Below are positions 23,561-34,935 of a stretch of 64,000 nt of DNA, one piece after another. Position 1 is the stretch's first letter. Each line of letters opens with the position of its first letter. Location: NCBI GenBank assembly GCA_036250225.1, contig JAPZLL010000001.1, positions 1,798,001 to 1,862,000 of the forward strand. The letters run 5' to 3'. Origin of the DNA: Cercophora sp. LCS_1 (lineage: Eukaryota > Ascomycota > Sordariomycetes > Sordariales > Lasiosphaeriaceae). Below the pieces are notes generated by a model. The model was not told where the DNA came from. It saw only the letters and a list, made by a program, of their open reading frames with translations, and made no database searches. A program made the translations under genes and the position numbers.

Positions 23561-25171
23561 TCAAAACGGACGACCGGTATTGTTTTGTTTCCATGTTGGT
23601 GTTTGTGTGGTGGGTGTTGTCCCCTTGGGCGTAACAACACCGAAGCGTCTGTCGCCGTACCGCGAGAAGCGATCGCTGTTGTAATCCCGGATCTCGCGTT
23701 GGTCAAACTCGAGATCGGGGTAGATGCTTTCGCTGTAGTATCGTTCCGGGAACCGGCGGTCCCGCCCTTCTCCGCTTGTTGAGGGCCGGGTCGGGACATC
23801 GCCGGTAAGAGAGATGCCCACTGCGTAGGTGCCGGTCCGCCCGGATCCGGTGCCGGCGGTTGACGGTCGCGGGACGTAAGCTCCACCGCCGGTGGCGGCA
23901 ATCTCCTTGGCAATGCCGTCGATTTCGCGCTGGATATCGGAGATGCGCATGATACCGTTGTTGGTCATGGTCTCCTCTTCGCTCGTCCTGGGCGACTGGC
24001 TTCGGAGCTCGGCCATGTCTGTCTTGACGCGGATGATGGGCTTGATTTTGCCACCGCGCCCGGCCCTGGTGCTTCGCACGCTCCTGGTACTCCCTCGCCT
24101 GCCGCCGCGGGCTCCGCCGCGGCTTGCGCTTCGGGAGATCTTGCTCATGAAATTTGACTTTGCTGAAGGTGGGCTATCCCAGCCTACTGATTTCACACCC
24201 TTCTCTTCATCGGCGATGCGGGTTGGCGATACCGATGCGCGTGTGAACAAGCCGCCGTTCTCACGACGACGGAGGAATGGCCGGAGTGCAGGTGCCGAGG
24301 CCGTGATCAAAGCGAGATTTGTTTCAATGGCTGAAGTCACAAAGCCGACGTTGTTGGCCTGGTTGGGGAAGATGGCCAGACCGAACAGTCCCTGGAGAAG
24401 AAGGACAAGACGGACAATGGAGGTAATGGTGACACTTGATGCAGTCAGTATTGTTTTTCGAGCGATGTATGACAAGCGAGATGACTTACAGAAATCCAAG
24501 GAGAAAGATAAACATCAGCGCAACTTTGGTTCGCCTGGGGATCTTGAGGTTCATGAAAATCCAAAGCGGCATGCCGATGATGACCAAGTCAGTCAGAATA
24601 TTGAAGGCCGCGGTGCTGATGTAAAGAACCCGGCGGTCGACGCAGCGACCACCCTTGATGGTCATGTCCCAGTTGAAGGCAATGGGCAAGCACTGCAGTG
24701 TAATGGCAAAGAAGACAGCCACCATCTGGGAAATGTTGGCGACGTTGAGCCAGAGAAGAGTCCTCCGCACGTTGTCCTTCTGACCAAACAACCGCGCCAG
24801 GAAGATCAACACGGATGCCTTGACCAGCGCCAAAATAGGGTTGTATAGGATCTGGACAGCGTATGCCCAGACGTAGCCTTCTGTCGGGTCATGAGGAGGT
24901 ATTTGGTCGGTGGGGATGCCGACAAAGTTGGTCTTGATAACTGTCGATATGTTAGTTCAACTGCCGTGGTATGAACAGTTGTTGACGACCCACAGAAGTA
25001 ACTGATGACTGTCTCTGCAACAGACATAAGCATGGCTATGCAGACCAGCGAGTCGTCCCATCCAAACTGGCGAACCGACAGCCTGCCGGCAGCGCGGATC
25101 CCAACGACGATAAGGGCGATGGCCGGGAAAAAGAAGTTGACAAAGAGAGCGAAGTTCTGAAGCATCGCCAT
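23561..25171 (-). CDS. Pth11-like seven-transmembrane rhodopsin-domain protein
   Basis: Putative plasma-membrane receptor of the fungal rhodopsin-domain/Pth11-like group. Members such as Magnaporthe Pth11 sense surface cues, but most have no known ligand. Exons on the minus strand are 25171-24994, 24940-24490 and 24434-23561 (500 aa); the introns of 53 and 55 bp are GT-AG. The N-terminus enters directly into TM1 (FALFVNFFFPAIALIVVGIR) followed by RQFGWDDSLV, a hallmark of the group. Further helices follow, with the characteristic GGRCVDRR loop and the IPRRTKVALMFIFLLGFL segment. From about residue 280 there is a long cytoplasmic tail rich in Arg, Gly and Ser, then Pro/Thr. No CFEM domain is present, so it is not a full classical Pth11. 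It stands isolated between two 4-kb gene-free stretches. Confidence 0.88.
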
Positions 25172-28100
25172 GGCGACAGATGTGGGCGTCAGTGACGCTA
25201 AACGGTAGAGACACTATCTCATTACAGACGTCGAGGACTGGTGTGACGGGAGAGCCTTCACCACGAGGCAGAGCGATCAACAAGGAAAGGATGTGAAGTA
25301 AATGGCTGAAGAGGTGTGGGAATATGCATCAAGATATAGGAGATGGAGACACCACCACGAGAGACGGGATATCAATGATGACGAAGAAACATCTTGTTCT
25401 GCTCCCGGGCAACACCGTGCCGTCTCTGCCTCTTGTCACTCCCACCAGAGGGGACCAAGGCGAGGGCCGAGTGATGCGTGCATGTCGATCCGCGAGTCGT
25501 CTCATCTCGACCCCACGAGCGACTCACATGCGGAGGGTTGCCGGATAAATCAGCTTCATGTGTCAAGTCGATTCTGCAGGAGATCTGGCCGAGAACAGGT
25601 GAGGTGAGCAGATGCCGTAGCCTGCCTAGGCTTGTTCAAGCAAGATTCAGAGGCAGAAAACTGAGCTCTTGCTTCGTGGGGTCCGTCTATGCCAGGCCGC
25701 TGTCATCTCGCCACCTGGGTTATGCGATGGTCACCAACAGCGTCATAGTCAGACCTAAAGGCCATGATATCCAAGCCGTGAGCTCCCAGCCGGCTCTGAG
25801 CTCTGCGCTGGAGACTTGACCAAGGTGACTGGGCCGGTGCGGGACGCCGGTGTGGCCCTTGCTAGGCGCAGCTGAGGGACGGCTCACAGCTTCGGAACCG
25901 GACGCATCTACACCTCGCTTCTCCACTGACAGCCGCGTGGTGGTCAGGGCCTCGACGTAGACGGGACGGTTAAATGGGGCTCACACACGCTATCGTCGGC
26001 GGTCGCCATCACCGCTGCCGGACAGCGGAGCCTACTGAGAGAAGAAGGAAGGAGCGACGAATCCATCTGGCCGGAGAACCCAGATCTCCAGCGGAGTCTT
26101 CGCCTTACCACACAATTCAAAGGCTGGTTCAATGGCAGGATGGAATGTGGCCTGTTGGGAGGCGATAGGTGATCAAACGGACCATAAATGCTCTGTCATC
26201 GCTCTGGGCGTTGTTGGATGGCCTGGGACAGGGACCAGGCTTTCATGCGAAGACAGCAGGGGGTCTAATGTGCCGGTCGTGGCAGCAAACGACGAGATCC
26301 GTGCAAACTAAAAGTCTGGGGAAGTGGATACAAGTAGCCGTCTGTTTGCCGTAAAGAGAGAGAGCGGATGATGGCTCGACAAAGAGTTTGCTACCCGACA
26401 GCCATGAGAGGACGACGAAAGAAGGTACGAGGGGCCAAATCTCAAACCTGCTGCAAGATGCGGCTCGCGGTAGCGGTGGGCCCCTGAAAACCGAAGCCAA
26501 TCAGCGGCCGGCTCGCGTTTGAATCGCCCAGAAGCGGCAATCGGGAGGGAAAGGGCAGCAGGGGTCGGGCGGGCGGAAGCGGAAGTGGGTGTGGTGCGGA
26601 GGACAGCTGTTGGCTCGTGCCTTTTTCCAAGCATCAATGCGAAGCGCAAAGGGACAACCCCTGAAGTCCGTTTTCTGCCGAAAGACCACCATCACCAACT
26701 GCACCACCTGAGAAGCCGCACGGCGAACAAAAGGCAACCACACAGACCGCCAGCATTGCTGTTCTACGATCCACCTCGCGCAGAAGGCAGAAGAAGACAG
26801 ACGGATGGACGATGCAATGTCTTTGCGCCACCGAACATCTGCGTTTACGTTGGCAGATCGGATCGGGTGGAACAGACTCCAGCGCAGGGACAGGGCATCT
26901 AACACGATGCACAGTGGCAGTGGCAGATGCTGCAGAAGGCCGATGATGTCTGACAGATGCGGCAGTCCCGAAAAGGAAGCCAAGAGAAGACAAAGTCGAG
27001 TCCATTCCTACTTATTTCTTCCCCAGACAATCTGCAGTCTGTGCGGCTGTTGCAGCCGGCAGTCCTACATCCTTTGCGTATCGCCCATTTAGCCAGTCCA
27101 GGCTGGCGATGGCGATGGTACGGCTTAAAGAGCAGAGACAAAATCTGACGCTGCATCATCAATGCAGTCTAGAAAATTCCAGTACGACGTCGACGGTTCG
27201 TCTGAAGCTGAGGATTCACAATGATTTACCAGCGTGAGGAGGAGTTCATCAGGTTAGCCAAGCGTTGGTGGATCTAGAAGATTCCCGGAATCTACCCTCT
27301 CCGGCGGGACAAGATCTTTCGACAAAATTGCGGAGGTGCACTCATTGCGAGAGTTCTCGGTTCTGAGCTGAGGTTTCGAGGTCCCGTGTGCATTGCCGTG
27401 AAGCTCAACTTCCGAATGCAGGAGACGACTCACTGCTCAACCTGGAAGACATGTTGAGTCGACCCTGAGTCCGCCCCGGAACTGCAACATGCGCAGAGCC
27501 GAGTGGTCAATTTGTTTGCCTCGATCTTCAGAATATTGTTGTTAGCTCCCGGTGATACTCTCAGCAACCCGGAATACCAACGCCAAGTCAGCCAGACACC
27601 CAGGCTTTGAGAGCGGGAGTGAGGTCGTGCCTCTTATCTGTTGCCTCGATGATCCGGTTGAACTTGAGTATCGCCTGTTTGTTTCCTGTCTTGCAAGCTC
27701 AGTCCGGGTTTGCTTCATCGATCTTGATGTCCAGTCTTTTGGTCTCGATGCGTTGTGGTTGCAACTTCGCACCCGGGTTCTACCAACGTTCGACCTCTTA
27801 GAGTGGTATCGACACCGCGGGCTTCTTCCTGTGGCCCGACGCTCTGTTTTTTTTTTTTTTTTTCGACATGCTGTACCCCAGGTTTGGCACGTGCACTTCT
27901 TACCTTTGGTTTGTTCCCTGCGTATGTAGCATCCCTCGCTAAGACATGGTCATTGCTGACCGCGGCTTCCTACAAGTGAGAGGCAACATATAGTTCCCTA
28001 ACGCCGCTCGATATTGACTTGCGTAAATGTCATTTCTGATCATCTCGAAGGTTGAATTAAGTCTGTGTGTGCAAGGGTAACAAATGGCGTCTCTTTCTCC

Positions 28101-29593
28101 CAGACACTCCTCTCCTTGGTTATCTAACTTGATGGCTTTTCCGCCAGTGAGGTTCTCCTCACTGGAAGGCGGATATATGCATGACTGCAACACCATTTTA
28201 GCACCGTGCAACTGCCTAGCCCTTGACGGCAATGCGGCGCCTTGACCTCGCCCAGGAGACACTCTTCGGTCCTTCTAAGATTATCACGATTTATGAGCTG
28301 GTTTGCAACATAATGAGGTTCGAGAAGAAAGAACTAGGTTGTTATCTCAAGATTTGATGCTTGAAGTAGACTATTTCTACAACTCCCAGGGTGGCGTAGA
28401 CTCCAAGTCATGGGCACTGTATCGTCAGTGTATAGGGTATCAAGCCACGTCATAACACTCGCCGTTCGAGTAGCTCTGAGTCCTCCTACTGCTTGTTAAT
28501 GACACGCGTCTTCCCGTGTACTAAGGAATATCCATATGCTCACAACCAAGACCAGTAAGATAGGTGGTCTGTAACCAACTGGAAGACTCGCTCCGGGTTG
28601 TTCAGCACCAATGGCCCTGTTGTTAGCAGTCCTTCATTCCCGGTTCAAACGGAGCAATTAATAATGTATCGAGTGCCAAGAAACAGAAAGTGAGGTACAT
28701 GATATAACTTCGGCTCATTGTGTTTATCCTCCCAGGTGAGGTCCGAGCACTGGGGAAAACTCGAGGAGAGCTGGCGGTATTGTCGTTGAGATGCGAGACA
28801 GTCTTGGGGACACAGTCTAATTCTTTCGGATGCACAGTGTTGAGGTTGTGGCATCATGCCAGGTCGCTTTGCACAGAGAAAATCTGCGGTGCAGGATGAG
28901 ATTGCGGTGCAATGCGATGATGCGATGTCGGGAGCGTTTCGCAACGGCTTCCGCCCATCACTTCTAGAAGCTGATCCGGGCCAAGGCGGCCCGGCCTGCC
29001 AGGCCAATCGAGGTGGATTGAGTTTCGCATCATTTTGCGGGGCAGACGAGGAGGGCAGGTGGGGTGCTCCCTGAAACTTGGAACTGCCGCCCAGACGAAA
29101 ATAGGAAGCCCGTTGCCGTGGTGACCAGCGTTGTCGCGAAGAGGCTGCATCTGTCCTGAATCCTCGCCCAATAATCTGGGCCTCGCTCGCGCTCACCCGA
29201 GACCTGCTCCCCTCACTCCCGATCCATCTCCCATTCTGTGTTTTCGGTGCACGCCAGCCTTGAGCAACACCCGATCTTCCTCTCTTTTTTGCTCGCGCGA
29301 CATTTTACAACTTGCGGCCGGCCACGGTTTTTACTCTATTTTTCTGCTCCTGAAATGCATCGCTGCGGTCGCATCCATTGTTGGCGAGCGTGCTAAGAGC
29401 AAAACAACAGGCAAGCTTCTAGCTGCAGAGTTCCAGCTGCACGTCATCGCGCTCCATGATAGGCCCCGCCAACGACAACACCTCGATCACATAATAGCTA
29501 GCACCCACGCCACCTTCTCGATAACAATCACGAGCATTGTTGTCCCAGTTCGCACCATCCGCCCCGCCACGTTCTCCCACCCCCGCCGGCGAG
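25172..29593. other. Long gene-free divergent region (4.4 kb)
   Basis: This separates the Pth11-like gene (-) from ase1 (+). ORFs on both strands around 26243-27162 and 28645-29196 have no family character and overlap one another. A pyrimidine run with a 17-base T tract lies at about 27846-27863. It should hold the two promoters and long 5' UTRs; an untranslated RNA cannot be excluded. Confidence 0.5.
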
Positions 29594-31941
29594 ATGGATA
29601 CGAGCTACTTGGCCCAGCAGGTCAACACCATCATCGGCCAGCTGCACGGGCTGTTCGATGAGATCGGGGTCCCTAACCATGATCGCGAAAACAGAGAAGC
29701 CGAGGTATATCTGCCCCTGGATCGTTGTTATCCTCGACCGCATGCTGACAATGTCAACAGCTCTTTGCGGCTCTATCGGATGCCTTGAACAACCAGGTTC
29801 GCCTGGTAACGGCAGAGAAGAAGGAGATGATTGACGAAGCGCAAAAGATGATCACAGTGATTCGGCAAATGGAGGCGTCGCTCGACGATACCAAGCCACG
29901 TCGCAAGTCGGAAGACGACGACCTCCAGATCACATACCCCCTCACCCGGTGTCTACAAGTCCTCAAGGAAAAGCACATCCAGATCAGCAGGCTTCACCGG
30001 GACCGATACGAGCAAGTCAAGAGTACGCGCATACACTTCGTTTTGCTGGCATAGCGCTGACCCGATGCAGAATTGGCCCAAGCCCTCGAATCTTATTCAC
30101 TCCACCTCGAACCCACCTTCGTCGAGCTGCCCCTTCCGCCAACAGGGGCTAACCAGTCGATACCTCCGACGTTCGACCTGTCGCCAACCTACGTCGATAA
30201 GCTCGACGAGGAGTTCACGCGCGTCTACGAGGAGTACACTCGCAGGGTTTCGACTGTGCAGACATTGGGAGAGAGCATTATCCAGCTCTGGGCCGAGCTC
30301 GGCATTCCGCAAGCCCAACAAGACGGCTCTATTGTCAAGTACTACCGCGATGCGCCAGAACAGCTCGGCCTCCACGAGGAGGACATTTCCCGCCTCCGTA
30401 TTAAGAAAGAGAAACTCGTCGACGAGAAGAAGAACCGCGAGCGACGCCTGAGGGACTTGAAGGTCGCCGTCGACGGGCTGTGGGAGAAACTGGGAGTTGA
30501 GGAGAAGGAGCGTAAGGCGTTCCTGAACAGCAACCGCGGCTGCGGCATCAGGCAGATCAACGAGTTCGAAGCCGAATTGGGACGACTGAACGAGCTCAAG
30601 CGACAAAACCTCCACGTGTTTGTGGAAGATGCCCGGTTCAAGCTGCAAGAGTTGTGGGATGCCCTGTATCTGTCGGAAGACGAGATGCTCGAGTTCACAC
30701 CTGCCTTCTCCGATGTCTATAGCGACGCCCTCCTTGAAGCGCACGAGCGAGAAATCGCGCGGCTCGAGGTGTTGCGGGAACAGCGAGCCCCAACACTTGC
30801 GCTGGTGGACAGACACCGAACCTTGGTCCATGATAGGGATGAGTTGGCCGCGTCGAGCCAAGATGCCTCGAGACTGATGATGCGCGGTCAAAAGGGAGAG
30901 AAGCGCGACCCTGGAAAGCTTCTCCGAGAGGAGAAGATGAGAAAGAGGATTGCAAAGGAGCTTCCGAAAGTGGCAGCCGAGCTCCGAAAGACACTGGAGA
31001 AATGGGAGGACGAGTACGGCCGGCCATTCTTGGTTCACGGCGAGCGGTATCTTGATATGATCGAGATGGATGAGGCGAAGCCAGTGCCTGGGCCCAGGTC
31101 GAAGACTCCAGCACCAGCGCCAGTGACCAAGGCGGTCAAACCATCAACGCTCAACAGGGCGAACAGTGTCGGTAACCTCAGGTCAGCAGCGAAGGCGCCG
31201 GCCAAGACACCTACTGCCCCTGTCACTAGCACCGTGAAACCCGTCCAGTCGAGGCCAGCGCCCAACACCAAAGGCAGCCCCTCTCGAATTCCTGCCCGCG
31301 TGCCGCTCTCAAACCTCAAGCATGGCAACAACTCGCCCGAGCGCGGCCGGCCGGAGTCCAGGGCTCAGGCAAATGCCAATCCCCGACAAAACGCCCCTGT
31401 GCTGAGGGCGCCGCCGCCAAAGATGCGTGATCTCTTGCCTCCTCCACAGCTCGAGACGCCGGCAAATCACTACCGTGGAACCGGCCTCAGTGCAAGCATT
31501 GTCCGCCATGTTGAGCCAGAGGACGTGTACGATGACCGGTATGTCTCCCAGGAAAACAGCAGGCCAACGTCGCATGAATTCCACCACTCGATGAGGCAAC
31601 AAAACGAGCGGTTTGCGCAAGCCAACTACATGCAAGCGCCACCACCAGCCCGACAGATATCAAACACATCAACCACGATATCTGGGTCGGAGAACTGGGA
31701 AACGTACGACGACAACTCGGAGCCCGAGATGGACGCCTCAGACACATACTACGCCAAATTGCGAGCTGCACGAGCAGGCAAGCGAATGTCCCCGGAAACG
31801 GGGTACGCAAGGCCACCGACAGCGCAGGCAAAGAGGCAACGAGGTGTTCCCCCATCATATCATGCCGGGCATGTCATGGTGGACGGAGAGGGAAACCGAA
31901 TCGTGTCGGGGAGCGAGTGGACGGACGAGGATGCATTTTAA
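29594..31941 (+). CDS. ase1: Anaphase spindle elongation protein, Ase1/PRC1/MAP65 family
   Basis: Antiparallel microtubule bundler of the spindle midzone, needed for anaphase spindle stability and cytokinesis. Exons 29594-29704, 29761-30022 and 30071-31941 give 747 aa; both introns are GT-AG. The N-terminal half (1 to about 430) is helical and coiled-coil-like, as in the MAP65 dimerisation and spectrin domains. The conserved microtubule-binding region is present: LRDLKVAVDGLWEKLGV, GIRQINEFEAELGRLNELK, then LRKTLEKWEDEYGRPFLV. From about 450 the tail is Pro/Ser/Arg/Lys-rich, as expected for the Cdk-regulated unstructured tail, and it includes PGPRSKTPAP. The ATG at 29594 is chosen because the frame upstream holds only a TTG. 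The junction K|K at 30022/30071 leaves the helix unbroken. Confidence 0.92.
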
Positions 31942-33075
31942 GAAAAACCTGCCCTGATGTCAGTTGATGAGGATGACTTATGTCGCAACGACATGGCTTT
32001 TTGCGTCACGAGTAATGCCTTGCTTGTTTGCACGGGAGCGCTGCGTTTCTGAATAGCCTTGTTACGACAGCCTGCGCCTTTTTGTTTGCGGGTCTTGGGT
32101 TTCCGACACCGTTTGGATTGCGGCGCAGAAAAAGAACGTTTTGTTTCTTGTTTTATTTTCATTCTGGGACCGCCGCGAGGCCATGGTCCCTGTATTTGAT
32201 CGGGCGGAGGGAAAAGGATTATAAAGTACCTCTTTGCCTTGGCCTTTTACTTACTTAGTTTCTTGCTGCTTTGGCGCTGCAGCTATATCCTCTTCTCCCT
32301 TTTTTCGCACGGGTCGGTTTGGGTTGGTGGGTGGTGGTGGGGGTTCGTCTGGATAGTGGGCCAAGGCACTGGAAACAGAGCATCGCTACAGATTTCTTCC
32401 GATTTCTTAGTGTTGCAGGGTGGTGGGCTGGGCGGGAGACATCTCAGGGACATTGGTTGGCGTTTTTTGCGGTTTTAGGGATTGCTTGATCTATCGGCTT
32501 GGAGCCGGCCTCTGCTCTCCGTGAGATAGCACTGTTGAATCTTAAACAAAGTCTGACCGCATCTTGGCCACGGTGGAAATCATCGCTGAGACCGTCTGAT
32601 TGAGTCGTGTGCGCCTGCTTGTTTCACCTGAACAACTGATTCGAGTGGAACACGATCTCACATTGGTGGGCCCGCACCTGATGCAAGGGACGACCCCACT
32701 GTTGCAGTGTCACCCGCGGATGACGTCCGGGCCCTGGGAAAGTCAAAGTGGTTTCGCGTCACGTAAGAGCGCGGCTCGATGCTTGGCGTTCCTGTTGCTC
32801 CCCCTTGCCATGTTGATTGCAGGCCTCAGCTGTTGGGAGGGGTCTTGGTCAGCGTGGTCAACGACACGGCATCGTATGTCCTCACAGGTCCTCGCGGATA
32901 ACACTTTTTTTTTTTCTTCCTTCTCCCACTCTTGTTTATTTTCGAATACGTTTTGTCGCGATGCTAAACTGCATATTGTGTCGAATCGTCCATGTGTAAC
33001 ACTATCAACGACTACTCCAAAACCACCATTCACCATCCATCGAGGGGTCGAATCAACGCATAAAAATTCCCGCCC
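31942..33075. other. Intergenic between ase1 and the Irs4-like gene
   Basis: This 1134-bp tandem spacer holds the ase1 3' UTR and the promoter and 5' UTR of the next gene. A T run is at about 32905-32917 and pyrimidine-rich tracts lie nearby, common in fungal promoters. No gene seen. Confidence 0.55.
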
Positions 33076-34935
33076 ATGCAGAACCCATCCCAAACCCGCG
33101 GCGCGAATAATTCCAATGCTGCTGCTCTCTCATCAGCCGCAGCCGCCCTAAAGGGCGCAACTCTCGCATTCCAAAAAACAGGCACCTCGACGACCGAGCG
33201 ATCCGTCCCTGCGTCGCCGAATCCTCCCCCGCCGAATAACGGCGCGCTTCGTGCAGCGAACCAAGCACAGGGTGCTGTTAGTAGACAGACCACGGGCGGG
33301 AGTACAGCAACACATGGAGGAGGAGGAGGAGGAGGAGGAGGAGGTCAATCCACGCTCGATCATGGCCTCGTCTTGAGACGGCTGTCGCAGCATTTGAGCC
33401 CGTCGCCGTCATCGCAGGCGGGAGGAGGGAATCCCTCGGCTTCGTATATAGCTGCTACGCTCGCAGCCAGTAGGTCTGGCTCGCCTAGCCCTAGTCCGAG
33501 GCCGAGTCCTGCGCCCTTGCCGGCTGCGCAGGTGCATAGCCGGGTGATGAGTCGGCCAAGTTTTGAGGATGGAGCGGGGATTGGGACGGGGTCGTTGGTT
33601 GCTATGTTTGAGGGGCGGGAAGACGGGGAGGATGTGGATGTTGACCCTGTTAAGAGGAGGGATGTCAGTCCGAGTGAGAGGGCCTCTCGGGGGACGCTGC
33701 CGGAGGTGAGGGTGCGGGCGGCGACGTTTAAGGGTGGGGATGAGGCAAGGGTTGGGAGGAGTCCGAGGCCGCGGGTGACGAGGGAGGGGAGACAAGTTGG
33801 GGATGGGAATGGGAACGGGGAGGTTAAATCGAAGCCGCCAGTTGCTCCGAGGAAACCAACGTCGCTTCCTGGGGGGCCGGAAGGAAAACGGCCCGTTACC
33901 CCACCGCCGCCGACGTCGCCATTACCGTTACCGTTGCACGATGGCAGGCGTACAACAGATCTGGTGTCACCTGAGCCGAGACGCATTATCAAGACGCCAA
34001 GGCTGGATCCGCCGCAAGTGCCGCCGAGGATTCCGACTACAAAGTCAGAGACGGATCTCGAGCATCTTGATGATCGGGAACCGACGACCCGTCGTGCTTC
34101 CCACTCATCTGTGTCGTCGAACGACACGTTCGTGTCTGCTTCATCTACACAATCACCCCGTCCCAGCTCTCCCGTCAAGGCATCACCCCCTGCCAAACCA
34201 CCACCCAGACAGAATCCCTCGCCCAATTCCTCGGCTCTGGCACTCAACTCCCTGACCAACGCGATCCTTGCGAGCAATATCGCCTCCTCCCGTATGAGTC
34301 TCTCCTCCCCAACTCCACCGCCCATCCCGGCCCCTCGTCGTCACGGGCGCACAACCGAACCTTCCACCAGCCGTTCCCCTCCCAAACAAAAAACAGGCAT
34401 GCTTCAAACCCTCCGCGCCGCGCCCACCTCCCACTCTGACGACGAAGACGCTCGTCGGAGAACACACCGCACGCGCAAAAAGCCGCGCCATCCCCTCAGC
34501 GGAGCAAAGAAGCACATGCACAACGAGGGAGCCCGCAAGCGCTGGCGAGATGAAGTCAGTGCACGCGAGCGACGGAGATACGAAGCTGTATGGGCGAGTA
34601 ACAGGGGTTTATTCCTCCGCAATGGGTGGGGGTTCACCCGTATTGAGCATGACGATGGAAAAGCAGAAGAGGGGACGGAAGAGGCTGATTTGGTGGTGAA
34701 TGTTGTGGTGCGGGATATCTGGGGGAGGAGTCGGTTGCCCGAGGATGAACTGGGCGAGGTGTGGGAATTGGTTGATCGACGGAGGGACGGGACGCTGGGC
34801 AGGGAGGAGTTTGTGGTGGGCATGTGGTTGATTGATCAAAGGCTTAGGGGACGAAAGATTCCCGCGAGGGTGGGTGATAGTGTTTGGGGGAGTGTGAGGG
34901 GGTTCGTCATCAAGGAGCCCAGGACCAGGAGGTAG
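33076..34935 (+). CDS. irs4: EH-domain protein, Irs4/Tax4-like
   Basis: Yeast Irs4 and Tax4 regulate phosphatidylinositol 4,5-bisphosphate levels (through Inp51), and Irs4 also affects rDNA silencing and autophagy. This is a single 619-aa exon. Residues 1 to about 470 are low-complexity (Ser, Pro, Arg, Gly), with ten consecutive Gly at about 81-90 encoded by nine GGA plus one GGT (33316-33345). The C-terminal 130 residues carry the family core: ARERRRYEAVWASNRGLFL, then VVVRDIWGRSRLPEDELGEVW, then GTLGREEFVVGMWLIDQRL. This is the EH fold with its conserved W and the 'EFVVGMWLIDQRLKGRKLP' signature. No transmembrane segment. Confidence is high for the EH/Irs4 class and moderate for the exact role. 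Confidence 0.87.
   Translation: MQNPSQTRGANNSNAAALSSAAAALKGATLAFQKTGTSTTERSVPASPNPPPPNNGALRAANQAQGAVSRQTTGGSTATHGGGGGGGGGGQSTLDHGLVLRRLSQHLSPSPSSQAGGGNPSASYIAATLAASRSGSPSPSPRPSPAPLPAAQVHSRVMSRPSFEDGAGIGTGSLVAMFEGREDGEDVDVDPVKRRDVSPSERASRGTLPEVRVRAATFKGGDEARVGRSPRPRVTREGRQVGDGNGNGEVKSKPPVAPRKPTSLPGGPEGKRPVTPPPPTSPLPLPLHDGRRTTDLVSPEPRRIIKTPRLDPPQVPPRIPTTKSETDLEHLDDREPTTRRASHSSVSSNDTFVSASSTQSPRPSSPVKASPPAKPPPRQNPSPNSSALALNSLTNAILASNIASSRMSLSSPTPPPIPAPRRHGRTTEPSTSRSPPKQKTGMLQTLRAAPTSHSDDEDARRRTHRTRKKPRHPLSGAKKHMHNEGARKRWRDEVSARERRRYEAVWASNRGLFLRNGWGFTRIEHDDGKAEEGTEEADLVVNVVVRDIWGRSRLPEDELGEVWELVDRRRDGTLGREEFVVGMWLIDQRLRGRKIPARVGDSVWGSVRGFVIKEPRTRR
33316..33345 (+). repeat. (GGA)9 microsatellite inside the Irs4-like gene
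   Basis: Nine tandem GGA triplets plus GGT encode a ten-glycine run in a disordered part of the protein. Length variation would change only the number of Gly residues. Confidence 0.9.

Noticed and set aside
26243..27162. Several overlapping frames on both strands in the 4.4-kb gap
   Set aside because: Mutually overlapping, Ser/Arg/Cys-rich, no splice-consistent extension and no recognisable motif.
30097..31038. 313-codon minus-strand frame inside ase1
   Set aside because: Shadow of the ase1 coiled-coil codons; Leu/Val/Glu periodicity reflects the opposite strand.
33360..34325. 321-codon minus-strand frame inside the Irs4-like gene
   Set aside because: Gly/Leu/Ser-rich shadow of the Ser/Pro-rich plus-strand protein.
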